Shown in pieces: positions 37,134 through 46,481 of a stretch of DNA of 64,000 nt; position 1 is the first letter of the stretch; each line of letters begins with the position of its first letter. Under the pieces are notes generated by a model that saw only the letters and a list, made by a program, of their open reading frames with translations, had not been told where the DNA came from and ran no database searches. The stretch is from Phycisphaerae bacterium (GTDB taxonomy: Bacteria > Planctomycetota > Phycisphaerae > UBA1845), in the NCBI GenBank assembly GCA_029260215.1, contig JAJDDQ010000085.1, positions 1-64,000 on the forward strand. Direction: 5' to 3'. The translations under genes were made by a program, and so were the position numbers.

Positions 37134-38701
37134 GACTCTCAAAGCAGTTTCAATCCAAGTCCAGCGAGCCGCGAACTTCAGTTCGCGCGGATTTCCCAGA
37201 CATCAAAACCGCAAGTCGCCACACGCGCACTGAATTCGCCCTAAACGCCATCATCTTCGCAACACTCGTCGCGACAACAGGCGGCTGCCGCCCCCAACCC
37301 CCACCGCAAACAACCGCAACCGTACCCTCACCCGACACCTCCACTGCCCAGCCAGCCGTCGTCCAAAAAATCAACGACGCGCGGCAAGCCGTCGAATCAT
37401 CGCCCGAGTCCGCCGAGCAATGGGGCAAGCTCGGCATGGTCCTGCTCGCCCACGGCCACAATCGCGAAGCGGTTCCGGCGTTTGAAGAAGCTCGGAAACG
37501 CGCCCCCGACGACTACCGTTGGCCTCACCTCGTCTCGATGGCGTATCCGAAGAGCGAAACCGTCGCGATCGAATCCGCCTTGCAGGATGCCGTCAGAATC
37601 AATCCGAAATTCTCGCCGTCGCGCCTCGCACTGGCTGAACACTTGATCCGCAACGGCCAACCGGACGCCGCAGCCGAACAATACACCGCCGTCCTCGAAA
37701 CGAATCCGAAAAACCCCCACGCACTGCTGGGCCTTGGACAGTTGAATCTTCAGAAGGGAAAAATCAAGAAGGCGTATGAAGTCCTCCAAAAGGCTCGCGT
37801 CGCCGCGCCCGCATACAAGGAAGTCTACGCAGCGTTGAGTCGAGCTTGCCGGCGTCTGAAACGAACCGAAGAAGCGGCGACGCTGGCAGAACGGGCCAAA
37901 GCGCTCACGCCGCGCTCGCATACGTCCGACGATCCGCTCATCCACGCATACCAAGCCGAGGCCGTCGACGCATCCACCCTTTCGCAACGCGGCACCGATC
38001 TCGTCGCCATTGGCCAATCGGAGCAGGGCATCGCGCTTCTACGCCGCGCCGCGCAAATCGACCCCGAAACCGTTTCAATCCTCCGCGCCCTCGGTGCAGG
38101 CCTGACCCGGGCGGGCCGACTCGACGAAGCTCTGCCCGTCCTCGAAAATGCACGCCGCCTCGCACCCGACAGGCCTCGCGTGCTGATCGACCTCGGCGTC
38201 GCCATGACACAACTGAATCGCCTCGACGAAGCTCTGGAAATATTCGAACGCATCCGCACCATCGACCCCCGGCACGCCGCAGCCTGGTACAACACCGGCA
38301 CCGTCCTCGCCCGCCAGAGTCGGCTCACTGACGCGATCGACGCTTTTGAAAATTATGTCACCCTGAACCCCGGCGACCCCAAAACCCACCTCAACCTCGC
38401 CGCTTTGCACGACGCACTCAACCAGCCGCTCGAAGCGATACGACAATGCGAGCAGGCCATCAAGTACGAACCCCACCGCCTCGACGGCTACACCCAACTC
38501 GCCCGCCTCCACGTGAAGCTCAACCAGTGGCCGGAGGCAAAGCAGGCCCTCCAGCAAGCCGCCGAACGCATGCCCGACAACCCCGCCATCGCCGACCTGC
38601 TCGACCAATTGGCCGCCGCCCGCACCGCCGCCCAATCCGCCCAGAACCCGCCAGCGGCCAACAACAACGCCAACCGCGCGGATCATCCCGACCGTCGTTG
38701 A
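37130..38701 (+). CDS. TPR lipoprotein with an R2 repeat in its N-terminus
   Basis: 523 residues. From about residue 80 onward it is a long series of tetratricopeptide repeats (WGKLGMVLLAHGHNREAVPAFEEARKRAP, LGLGQLNLQKGKIKKAYEVLQKAR, LGAGLTRAGRLDEALPVLENARRLAP and so on), ten or so units, ending in an Ala/Asn-rich tail. The lipoprotein-like segment is NAIIFATLVATTGGC (Cys at about 53). Residues 11-24 (SSEPRTSVRADFPD) are encoded by dispersed repeat R2. The gene overlaps the CRTAC1-like stop (ATGA), so 37130 is the natural start and the repeat appears to lie inside the coding frame, lengthening the pre-signal region. Likely a partner of the CRTAC1-like protein. Confidence 0.85.
   Translation: MRLSKQFQSKSSEPRTSVRADFPDIKTASRHTRTEFALNAIIFATLVATTGGCRPQPPPQTTATVPSPDTSTAQPAVVQKINDARQAVESSPESAEQWGKLGMVLLAHGHNREAVPAFEEARKRAPDDYRWPHLVSMAYPKSETVAIESALQDAVRINPKFSPSRLALAEHLIRNGQPDAAAEQYTAVLETNPKNPHALLGLGQLNLQKGKIKKAYEVLQKARVAAPAYKEVYAALSRACRRLKRTEEAATLAERAKALTPRSHTSDDPLIHAYQAEAVDASTLSQRGTDLVAIGQSEQGIALLRRAAQIDPETVSILRALGAGLTRAGRLDEALPVLENARRLAPDRPRVLIDLGVAMTQLNRLDEALEIFERIRTIDPRHAAAWYNTGTVLARQSRLTDAIDAFENYVTLNPGDPKTHLNLAALHDALNQPLEAIRQCEQAIKYEPHRLDGYTQLARLHVKLNQWPEAKQALQQAAERMPDNPAIADLLDQLAAARTAAQSAQNPPAANNNANRADHPDRR
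37166..37194. repeat. Dispersed palindrome R2, copy 2 (within a coding frame)
   Basis: GAGCCGCGAACTTCAGTTCG, then CGCGGATTT; nearly identical to 12475-12504. It falls in frame within the TPR lipoprotein gene, before the signal peptide. Confidence 0.75.
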
Positions 38702-38797
38702 CGAGCCGTCCGATATCCCCTACCGTGAATGGTTCGTCGCGAAGAGGGCGAAACGGCGGCTACGGGGAACGACAGCCGCAACAGGAGACAGTCGGTC

Positions 38798-39262
38798 ATG
38801 AGCTTGTCGCGAGGGTTTTGGGTCGGTGCGTTTCTGGCGGCTGGCATGCTGTCCGGGTGTGGCACGCAAGACGCCCAGGGCAAGCGGTTCCAGCTCGTCC
38901 GCGGAAGGCCCTTCGAGCATGACCTGCCGGTCCCCGCCGGATTCGTCATGGTCGAACAGGCCAGCGAAGACCGCTCCACCGGATCGACCCGGCTGTATTT
39001 GCGACATATGTATCAAGGCAAGGCCGATAAGTACGCGGTTCGCCATTTTTATCGAGATCAGATGCCCTTGGCTCGATGGACCAAGGTCAGCGACGGAAAC
39101 GTCAAGGGACTGTTCACGATGAGGTATAAAAAAGGCGACGAATCGTGTACCGTCACGATTTCAGATCAGAGAAAGGTGTTCGGCTCGCTCATCACCGTGC
39201 AGATCGTCATCGCGCGCGAGGAGCATAACCAGGCACCGCCCACAACACGGACAGGTACATGA
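38798..39262 (+). CDS. Small exported lipoprotein of unknown function
   Basis: 154 residues. Signal peptide WVGAFLAAGMLSGCGTQD, a lipobox ending at Cys. The mature part (FELVRGRPFEHDLPVPAGF begins as FQLVRGRPFEHDLPVP) contains LYLRHMYQGKADKYAVRHFYRDQMPLARW, and a beta-strand pattern follows. No family recognised beyond a general planctomycete lipoprotein look. AGGAG lies 10 bases before the ATG at 38798, which decides the start over a frame open from 38729. Its stop overlaps the next ATG (ATGA). Confidence 0.75.
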   Translation: MSLSRGFWVGAFLAAGMLSGCGTQDAQGKRFQLVRGRPFEHDLPVPAGFVMVEQASEDRSTGSTRLYLRHMYQGKADKYAVRHFYRDQMPLARWTKVSDGNVKGLFTMRYKKGDESCTVTISDQRKVFGSLITVQIVIAREEHNQAPPTTRTGT

Positions 39263-40005
39263 AGACCGAACGCAAACAAGAGCTTCGCACAAACGAACTC
39301 GGCGCTTTTCTGCTCGACGCAAACGATTGGGCCAAGAAGAACTCGACCCAGGTATTCGGCGGCATCGTCGTCGTACTCGTCGTCGTGATCGCCTTTCGCA
39401 TGTTCCAGTCCTCACGCACGGAATCGCGAAACGCAGCCGCCTCCTCCATCGGCGGCCTCAGCTTTGAGACGCCCGAAGAGATCGGCACCTCCTTCGCCGA
39501 TCTCGACGACGCCATCAACAGCACCAGCGACCGCTCAGTCCGACTCACCGCCCTCGTCCGCAAGGGGGCCGTCGCCATGAGCCTCGTCGGTCGCGACGGT
39601 TTCAACCCGCAATACCTCGACCGCGCCGAAGAAGCCTACAAAGAAATTCTGAACGATTACACCAACAGTATGCCCGCACTCGGAGCGGCTCTTTCCTCGC
39701 TCGCCACCATCGAAGAATCTCGTTTCGTTCAAGATCAGGACAAAAGCCGTCGCACGACCGCCGAGAACTATCTCACACGACTTCAAAACGGCCCGATGTT
39801 CAAAGGCACCCCGTTCCAAACCGTAGCCGCCGAACGTCTCCTGAATCTTGACGAAGTATTCAAGACCGTTGAAATCGCACCAGCTCCGCCCGCGATGGCT
39901 CCCCCCGCAACCGCGGCGCCGGAGAAAGCCGACCCCGAGGTGATTTCCTCCGAAACTGGAAACCTCGGAATCAAAATCAACCCCGGCACCGACGGCGGCT
40001 CCTGA
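39259..40005 (+). CDS. YfgM-like single-pass membrane protein with TPR-like domain
   Basis: 248 residues. The N-terminus (TERKQELRTNELGAFLLDANDWAKKNSTQVFGGIVVVLVVVIAFRMFQ) has the layout of YfgM/TPR_21 proteins: short cytoplasmic part, one membrane helix, then an outer helical domain. Helical repeats (RAEEAYKEILNDYTNSMPALGAALSSLATIEESR) and a Pro/Ala-rich tail follow. YfgM works as an ancillary factor of the Sec translocon in proteobacteria; here the function is inferred. Translationally coupled to the lipoprotein gene. The 163-base gap after it shows only short GC-rich inverted motifs. Confidence 0.75.
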   Translation: MKTERKQELRTNELGAFLLDANDWAKKNSTQVFGGIVVVLVVVIAFRMFQSSRTESRNAAASSIGGLSFETPEEIGTSFADLDDAINSTSDRSVRLTALVRKGAVAMSLVGRDGFNPQYLDRAEEAYKEILNDYTNSMPALGAALSSLATIEESRFVQDQDKSRRTTAENYLTRLQNGPMFKGTPFQTVAAERLLNLDEVFKTVEIAPAPPAMAPPATAAPEKADPEVISSETGNLGIKINPGTDGGS

Positions 40006-40168
40006 CACTCCGCGCGAATCGCGCGTCTTATCAGAGCCGCGACCCTGAGTGCGACCAGGGCGGAAGCACGAAGGGAGCGGACCGCGAAACCCGCACAATC
40101 AGGATTGAGTGTGCATTGGTGAGATCGCCGGAGCACTCCGCCAACCGCAACGCGCCGCGAAACAGGCA

Positions 40169-42841
40169 ATGATCGATCACCCGCGAACCTCGTCCAAAAG
40201 CAAGATCGCGCTCGCACCGCTCCTCTGCACACTCGCAGCCTGCTCACAATTCGCACCCGTCTACCAGTCCATCACCACAACGCCCCAACCCGACGGAAGC
40301 ATCACCGCACAATCACCCGGCGGCTCCATAACCTTACTCAGCCAATCCCCCGGCTTCGACGCAACCCGGCAACGCTACAACCTCGACGCCCCTAAAGGCC
40401 AAACGGTTTCATTCCAACTGAACATGCAAGCCACCTCCGGCGACGTGAAGAATCTCGACATACGAATACAGTCACCCTTCGATCCCCAACTGTTCGCCAA
40501 CGACCAACCCCCGATCCGAATCCACCGAATCCACCCCATCGAAACCCAACGCTGGCCGGGGTGGCACGTTCGATATAGGCCCGACACCGAACGCACCAAA
40601 TCAGTCCCCGACGCACTCGTCCCCATCAACGCACCACGCGGCGGCCTGCCCGCAGACGTCACACCTAACCAACCCATGAACATCCTCATAGAAATGCTCG
40701 TCCCGCTCGGCGCATCGCCCGGCACGCACACAACAGCCGTCGATGTCGTCTCCGCCGAAGGCCTCCTCTTCCGCCTCCCCGTTTGCATCGACGTCCAACC
40801 GTTCATGCTGACCCCACCAGCCAATCCACTCCTCTTCGCCAACATATCCGTCAACGACATCCGCGCACCCCAGATCGCGCAAACGCTCGACCGTCACAGC
40901 CTAACCCCCCTGCTCGTCGACGGCGGCCCCAGCGTGAAGCTCGACACCAGCGGAAAACTCGTCATCGATTGGCAGGAATACGACGCTTCCGTCCGCAAGA
41001 TCATCCGCGAATGCAAACACACGCGACCGTGGATCGAAATCCCACTTAACCCACAACTCTACGCCGCCGCCTGCGCAGGCAACCCCGACCGCCTCACCCA
41101 ATACCTGCGCAAGACCTCCCACCATTTCGCCCAACGCGGCTGGCTCGATCGCGCAATCGTTCAACCACCCGACGTGCCCGACATCACCGAATCCGACCTC
41201 GCAAACCTCCGCACCCTCTGCTCAGCCGCACGCTCCGCCGACCGACGACTGCGCATTCTCACCACCGCCACCGCCAACGATTTCGCAAACGTCACCTGGG
41301 CAGCCTTCCAATTCTCGGAACTCGTCGGAGCCATCGACATCTGGGCACCGCCCGCAAGATTCGCCGAACCCAATGTCGTCCCACACGGCTGCAAGACGTG
41401 GATGCGCACCGACGTTCCACCCTACTCCGGAACCACCGCCCTCACAGGCCAACCCATCTTCGCACGCATCCTGCCCTGGCAGGCTGAACGCTACAACGTC
41501 CGCGCCGTCCTGCTCGGCGACGCAAAACGCATCCTGCACGACGGCCGGCGATGGGACATCGACGCGTGGCTTCCATCGCTCAGAATGAACCACCTCCGCG
41601 AAGGCATACGCGACATCGCCACCCTTCGCCGACTTCAGTCGCTGACCCAATCCGATGCCGCCGACAACATCGTGCGCACCGTCGTCCCCATCGCCCTGCA
41701 CCAAGCCCACCGCTTCTACAACGGCGACACTTGGCCTATCACCTGGGCCGACGATCCAAAGACTGTCGAGCGCGCCCGCGACGCAATGGCGGACGCCATC
41801 GAAGCGCGACTCAACCGCTCCGCGGAAGAAACCCCGGCATTCGATGCCAACGCCATCCTGCGACGCATCACCACACAATCGCAACCCATGCGCATCCTGC
41901 CCGAAGGCACGCGCGTCCAAGCCTCCATCAGCAGCGCCGTCTACCACATCGAGTGTCACCTGACCGTCGAAAACAGATCGCCAAACCCGCTGACTGCACA
42001 GTTAAAGCTCGACGACCCGCCCCTCGGCTGGTCCACAGACGACAAACCCGTCTCCGTCAACCTTCCGCCGTGGGGACGAAAACGCTGCGTCATCACAGCC
42101 GACACCGCCACCCTCGCGTGGAGCGACGCGGGCTTCATCGACCTCACGTTTTCACTGGAATACAACGCCACGACGCACATCCAGACGACACGCCTCGCCA
42201 TCGTCGGTGCAAACCCCAAGGGCACACCAATTCAGATCGACGGCGATCTCAGCGATTGGGGATTTGTCTCAAGCAACCTCGGCACCGACTTCCAACCCAT
42301 CGACAGAACAACGTCGCGCACCAACGGCGACATGGGACCAAACCGCTTCATCGTCGCCCACGATGCCGACACGCTCTACATCGCAGTCATCGCCTCACCC
42401 CCCGCCGCGAGCGTCGCGAGCATCTCCGCCAACCATCTTCGCACCGAAGACAGCCTGCCCCTGGACCACGATCTCATCGAAGTCCTGCTCGACCCCACCA
42501 ACGCGGGCACCCACGATCCCGGCGATATTTTCCGCCTCGCGTTCATCCCCGGCGGCGCATTATTTGAAAAGGATTTGCCAGTGTCAGAGGGTGACACCGC
42601 CCGGCGTTGGTCAGCCGACATCCGCTACGCCGCAAGAATCACCGACTCCGCCTGGACGATCGAAGTCGCTGTGCCAATCGAATCACTAAGCGCATCATCC
42701 ATCCGCCCCGCCGTCTGGGGCTTGAACGTCACGCACTTCAACGCTCAGGATCAGCGATACACCTCCTGGTCCGCCGCCCGCCACAACCTCTACGACACCA
42801 TGACCTTCGGCAACCTGATCATCACCACCCCGCCCAACTAA
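40169..42841 (+). CDS. Lipoprotein with glycoside hydrolase-like region and C-terminal CBM9-like domain
   Basis: About 890 residues. Lipoprotein signal ALAPLLCTLAACSQF (Cys at about 24). The middle (about 200-560) contains WIEIPLN, IDIWAPPARF and HDGRRWDIDAWLPSLRMNHLREGIRDIATLRRL, which resembles DUF4091/GH123-type proteins (the LREGIxDxxxLxxL stretch is typical). The C-terminal part (about 690-890) has IQIDGDLSDWG, DADTLYIAVIA, DDLIEVLLDP (as HDLIEVLLDP) and WTIEVAVPIESL, a CBM9/DOMON-like sugar-binding fold. Probably a periplasmic or outer-surface polysaccharide enzyme. Start Met at 40169 chosen for the signal peptide. R2 follows 17 bases after the stop. Confidence 0.75.
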   Translation: MIDHPRTSSKSKIALAPLLCTLAACSQFAPVYQSITTTPQPDGSITAQSPGGSITLLSQSPGFDATRQRYNLDAPKGQTVSFQLNMQATSGDVKNLDIRIQSPFDPQLFANDQPPIRIHRIHPIETQRWPGWHVRYRPDTERTKSVPDALVPINAPRGGLPADVTPNQPMNILIEMLVPLGASPGTHTTAVDVVSAEGLLFRLPVCIDVQPFMLTPPANPLLFANISVNDIRAPQIAQTLDRHSLTPLLVDGGPSVKLDTSGKLVIDWQEYDASVRKIIRECKHTRPWIEIPLNPQLYAAACAGNPDRLTQYLRKTSHHFAQRGWLDRAIVQPPDVPDITESDLANLRTLCSAARSADRRLRILTTATANDFANVTWAAFQFSELVGAIDIWAPPARFAEPNVVPHGCKTWMRTDVPPYSGTTALTGQPIFARILPWQAERYNVRAVLLGDAKRILHDGRRWDIDAWLPSLRMNHLREGIRDIATLRRLQSLTQSDAADNIVRTVVPIALHQAHRFYNGDTWPITWADDPKTVERARDAMADAIEARLNRSAEETPAFDANAILRRITTQSQPMRILPEGTRVQASISSAVYHIECHLTVENRSPNPLTAQLKLDDPPLGWSTDDKPVSVNLPPWGRKRCVITADTATLAWSDAGFIDLTFSLEYNATTHIQTTRLAIVGANPKGTPIQIDGDLSDWGFVSSNLGTDFQPIDRTTSRTNGDMGPNRFIVAHDADTLYIAVIASPPAASVASISANHLRTEDSLPLDHDLIEVLLDPTNAGTHDPGDIFRLAFIPGGALFEKDLPVSEGDTARRWSADIRYAARITDSAWTIEVAVPIESLSASSIRPAVWGLNVTHFNAQDQRYTSWSAARHNLYDTMTFGNLIITTPPN

Positions 42842-42857
42842 ACAGTCAAAACGCAAC

Positions 42858-42888
42858 GAGCCACGGACTTCAGTCCGCGCGGACGCCC
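42858..42888. repeat. Dispersed palindrome R2, copy 3
   Basis: GAGCCACGGACTTCAGTCCG, then CGCGGACGCCC. Same plan as the other R2 copies but with different arms (CGGAC/GTCCG). It sits 17 bases after a gene end. Confidence 0.65.
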
Positions 42889-42929
42889 CCCCAAAAAACC
42901 GTCTCCAATCAACCCACCGTCACCAACAC

Positions 42930-43079
42930 CCGCTTAGCCGTGTCACGTGCGACACGAGAAAAAAAATCCAGATGCAGCACAAATCCCCCCGCCGCCGGGT
43001 GCCCCATCGCTTCAGCGGTGGGAGAATCGAATCGTCACGGGTGGCATGCCCGCTTCCAGGGCGGGCATGTACCACCAAC
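42930..43079. repeat. Stacked repeats R6, R4 and R3
   Basis: R6 copy 2 at 42930-42957, then GGGTGCCCCATCGCTTCAGC (R4, 42997-43034), directly followed by R3 (43039-43079). The R4-R3 pair recurs in the same order at 46290-46370, so together they look like one composite element of about 83 bp. With R2 copy 3 these fill most of the 42842-43185 gap; no gene is seen there. Confidence 0.7.
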
Positions 43080-43185
43080 ATCGCCCGCATACAAAAGCGG
43101 TCAATCAGTCCCACCAACAAAACCCAACGCGCATTCGGCGCGCAGGACATCGATCGACCTGCACGCCGAAACCGGAAACGCCAAC

Positions 43186-46035
43186 TTACGGCCGCGGACC
43201 GATCGAAGCACCCGCCCAAGGCTGACTCGACGGCGCGACGCCCGCAATCAACTGCCTGAAACGAAGCAAGTCCAGCGGGTCCACGCTGCCATTGCGATTC
43301 ATATCCAAATAGTCCGACACAAGACCGCAATCCGTCAAAGGCCCATCATCGACCAACTGGCGAAAGCGTAACAGGTCAAACGGAGAAACCGTTCCATTCT
43401 GATCGATGTCCGCTGGGAGGAATCCAAGGTCAACGCGATCCGGCTCGTCCACACCCGGGCCAAGGTTGCCAAGGTTTTCGATCACAAAACCCTGAGCGTT
43501 GTAAACCACCGCCTGAATCGTCGTCCACGCTTCAAACGCAATCGGCTGACTCCATTCCACATGGTAACGCGCCACATCACCGTCGATCATATTGACAGCC
43601 ACCACCACCGGCGGCTCGAACGGAAGCGTATGGCCCATAATGAAATTGTTGATCGCCACCGGTTCGCCCGCAGGGTTACCGAACACCGGCACGTTGAAAA
43701 CAATCTCCATCTCGGTCAATCCCAAAATCGCAATGGCATCGCCGATTTGCATCGTCTCCGCACGTGGATCGATGTAGCCCGAGCAGGGTCGCGTTTCACC
43801 AAGCAAACCGTTCGCGTGAACGATCCTCGGACGCTCCGCACACGCCGCCGCATCGCACGTAGAATTCAACCCTTGAAAGCTCCCGCCGAGCGGAGCGCAG
43901 ATCGTCGCCAACGTGATGGAGCACGATCCGTCCTCAAAGCAGCACGCGCCCTCCAACACAACCGCACAAAATTCCTGAGCACACGAAGTACCCATTCCCT
44001 GCGGGATTCCACCCGCCTCGGAACAGAAGGGCGCCGGCTCATCCGTGCAGCCTCCGTTGAGTCCGCAGCAAGCCTGAATCTGCGGCAAACAGAATACGTT
44101 CCCGCAGCCCATGCCCGCCCCGAGCGGCATTCCTTGCTGCAACTCACATTCCTCGGGCGTGACCACAGTGCAGACTCCTTCGGGCAGGCAGCAGCCTTGT
44201 GTTTCACCGGAACAATCCACAGTGTCGCACGTCGTCGCGAACCCCTGAAAAATACCGCCCAAAGGCGCGCACAAGTTGAAGGGAACCTCGGAACATCCGC
44301 CCGTTTCCAGAAAACAGCATGCCCCCTCCAGAGCGATCGGACAGAGCCCGTTGAAACACGTCGATCCTATCCCCTGCGGCGTTCCGCCCTGCTCCCGACA
44401 AAATGGCGGGAATGTCATCATGCAAAGTCCACTGCTCAGACAACACGCTTGCGTTTCCGGCAAGACGAGACAAGGTGTCGATTCGCAATCCGTCCCAGGC
44501 CCCCTCGGCACACCGTTTTCTGCAATACACGCTTCCCGAGGAAGGTCCGCACAGGTCTTGTTCGGCAGGCAACAGGCTTCGGTTTCGTTCCCACAATCAA
44601 CGTCCTCGCAGGTCGTTCCGGGGCCTTGAAACCGGCCGTCGTTGAATATGCAGTTCAACTGATGAACAACGTTGCACACACCGTCCGGCAGGCAGCACGC
44701 GCCAAGTGAAACGATGGGACAAAAAGTATTCAAACACGTCGTTCCCGCACCCTGCGGGATGCCGTCCTGCGCGAGACACACCATTGGCGGCACCACGGAA
44801 CACCCCTGCGCCCCCGGAAGACAGCAGGCTTGACCCTTGGGCGGGAAACACTCGATAACCTCACACGCCACGCCCGGATCCGCCGGCGTTCCACCCTCAG
44901 CCAGACAAGCTCCGACCGTCAATTCCGCACACGTTCCGTCCGGCAGGCAGCAGGCCGACAACAACGCAACGCACGTCGCATCCCCACACGGCGTGCCAGC
45001 CGGCAACGGAACGCCGTTTTCCTCTTCGCATTCGAAAGGAGCCAGTTCAACGCAACTCGAATCCGGCAAACAGCACGCCCGCGGCTGCTGATCGCAAAAT
45101 GCGAGAATGCAATTCGAACCAGCGCCTTGCGGCACACCTTTTTGAATCAAACACACCGTCGGCGGAATTATCGAACAACCACCCCCCGGCAAACAACACG
45201 CCTCCAGAATCGGCTGAAAACACCCGCTGATACCGCAGTCCGTCATAGGCCCCTGCGGAGAACCGCCGAGTTCCTCACACACGTCCGCCGGAACGTCCTG
45301 ACAAAACCCTCCAACGAAACAACACGCCTGCGAATTCTCCGGACAATCAACGCTGGAGCAATTACTACCCATACCCTGCGGCTCGCCCCCAACTGCACCA
45401 CAAACCGGCGGCGGCGTATCAAAACAACCGCCGTTAGCGAGACAGCACGCCTGGAAATTCGGCGGCAAACAATCCGCATCCTGACACGTCACCCCAGGCC
45501 CCTGCGGCATCCCGTTTTCGAGAAAACAGATAGACGGCGGGAGCAACGCACACTGATGTTCCGGTAAGCAGCAAGCCTCCACCAGCGGCGCGAAGCAAGA
45601 CCCCGCACTGCAACTCGTACCAGAACCGACCGCGAACCCACCTTCCTCGGCACAGGCTTCCGCCGACAGATCGAAACAAACATTCCCCCCAAAACAGCAT
45701 GCCTGCTCGACCCCCGAACAGCTCACGTCGTTACACGAAACCCCCGCACCCTGCGGCACGCCGCCCTGCGCTCCGCACACCGGCGGAAGCGTCACGACAC
45801 ATTCGCCGTTCGGCAGACAACACACCTCCAGCAAAGGCTGAAAGCAGTGCGCATCCTGGCACGTCCCCCCGACGACCTCACCGCCCGCTTCCCGGCACTC
45901 AGCCGGTGTGCCCATCACGCATCCGCCACCCGGCAAGCAGCACGCAGCCATCATTCCCTGCCCACGAGCATCAACGGTTATCCCAATTACAGCCGCGCAC
46001 GCGACTACCAAAATCATCGAAGTACGAACCAACAT
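43186..46035 (-). CDS. Secreted protein with 17 six-cysteine repeats and C-terminal dockerin-like EF-hands
   Basis: 949 residues. Signal peptide LVRTSMILVVACAAVIGITVDARG, then 17 tandem units of about 41-43 residues (about 25-740) with the plan CC-x5/6-C-x7-C-x13-C-x3/4-C, consensus ACCLPxGxC...PxxCxxxGGxPQGxGxxCxxxxC. That gives about 100 Cys, so an array of small disulfide modules. A beta domain follows (about 745-870, IVHANGLLGETRPCSGYIDPRA). The end has DIDQNGTVSPFDLLRFRQL and DMNRNGSVDPLDLLRFRQL, a paired dockerin type I motif. The ATG at 46035 has GGAGGG seven bases upstream. Partner and function unknown; likely a cell-surface scaffold or sheath. Confidence 0.85.
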   Translation of the reverse strand: MLVRTSMILVVACAAVIGITVDARGQGMMAACCLPGGGCVMGTPAECREAGGEVVGGTCQDAHCFQPLLEVCCLPNGECVVTLPPVCGAQGGVPQGAGVSCNDVSCSGVEQACCFGGNVCFDLSAEACAEEGGFAVGSGTSCSAGSCFAPLVEACCLPEHQCALLPPSICFLENGMPQGPGVTCQDADCLPPNFQACCLANGGCFDTPPPVCGAVGGEPQGMGSNCSSVDCPENSQACCFVGGFCQDVPADVCEELGGSPQGPMTDCGISGCFQPILEACCLPGGGCSIIPPTVCLIQKGVPQGAGSNCILAFCDQQPRACCLPDSSCVELAPFECEEENGVPLPAGTPCGDATCVALLSACCLPDGTCAELTVGACLAEGGTPADPGVACEVIECFPPKGQACCLPGAQGCSVVPPMVCLAQDGIPQGAGTTCLNTFCPIVSLGACCLPDGVCNVVHQLNCIFNDGRFQGPGTTCEDVDCGNETEACCLPNKTCADLPREACIAENGVPRGPGTDCESTPCLVLPETQACCLSSGLCMMTFPPFCREQGGTPQGIGSTCFNGLCPIALEGACCFLETGGCSEVPFNLCAPLGGIFQGFATTCDTVDCSGETQGCCLPEGVCTVVTPEECELQQGMPLGAGMGCGNVFCLPQIQACCGLNGGCTDEPAPFCSEAGGIPQGMGTSCAQEFCAVVLEGACCFEDGSCSITLATICAPLGGSFQGLNSTCDAAACAERPRIVHANGLLGETRPCSGYIDPRAETMQIGDAIAILGLTEMEIVFNVPVFGNPAGEPVAINNFIMGHTLPFEPPVVVAVNMIDGDVARYHVEWSQPIAFEAWTTIQAVVYNAQGFVIENLGNLGPGVDEPDRVDLGFLPADIDQNGTVSPFDLLRFRQLVDDGPLTDCGLVSDYLDMNRNGSVDPLDLLRFRQLIAGVAPSSQPWAGASIGPRP

Positions 46036-46242
46036 CAAGAAACCCTCCAATGTTGCATAAACGCTAGAAAGGCTCGCCCCGTTGCTTCAAGCAATGTCGA
46101 TCGCTCGAAACAACAATCACCGGAAACCCGCAGCCCAGCGCATCTCCGAACTGCTCATCCCCGCGTCAAAGCCCAAGCCATCAAGCCACGTTTCACCCGT
46201 TCAACTTCATTTTCCACTCAATTGAGAAGACCACGATCACTC

Positions 46243-46400
46243 GGGTGGCATGCAACGCCCCCAAGGCGGGCATGTTGCGCCAACAGCTCGGGTGCCCCAT
46301 CGCTTCAGCGGTGGGAGAATCGAATCGCCAAGGGTGGCATGCACGCCTCCAAGGCGGGCATGTTACGAACGTATGCGGGTGCCCCACCCGCTTCAGCGGC
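46243..46400. repeat. Repeat cluster R3, R4, R3, partial R4
   Basis: R3 at 46243-46284, R4 at 46290-46327, R3 at 46332-46370 and a truncated R4 at 46378-46400. Apart from the repressor promoter, this is all I see in the 46036-46481 gap. Confidence 0.7.
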
Positions 46401-46446
46401 GACAAACCCGAATCCCCCAAACCCCGCAAATTCCACGATTTACCAT

Positions 46447-46475
46447 TTGCCCCAGCCAAACCCATAGCGTATGCT
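46447..46475 (+). promoter_or_regulatory. Promoter of the S24 repressor, probably giving a leaderless mRNA
   Basis: TTGCCC (46447-46452), exactly 17 bases, then TATGCT (46470-46475). The ATG of the repressor is at 46482, where transcription would be expected to start. No ribosome site lies between. Confidence 0.5.
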
Positions 46476-46481
46476 TAAAAT

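Noticed and set aside
40006-40168. Possible further dispersed repeat after the YfgM-like gene
   Set aside because: The GC-rich sequence looks repeat-like, but I found no second copy in the window.
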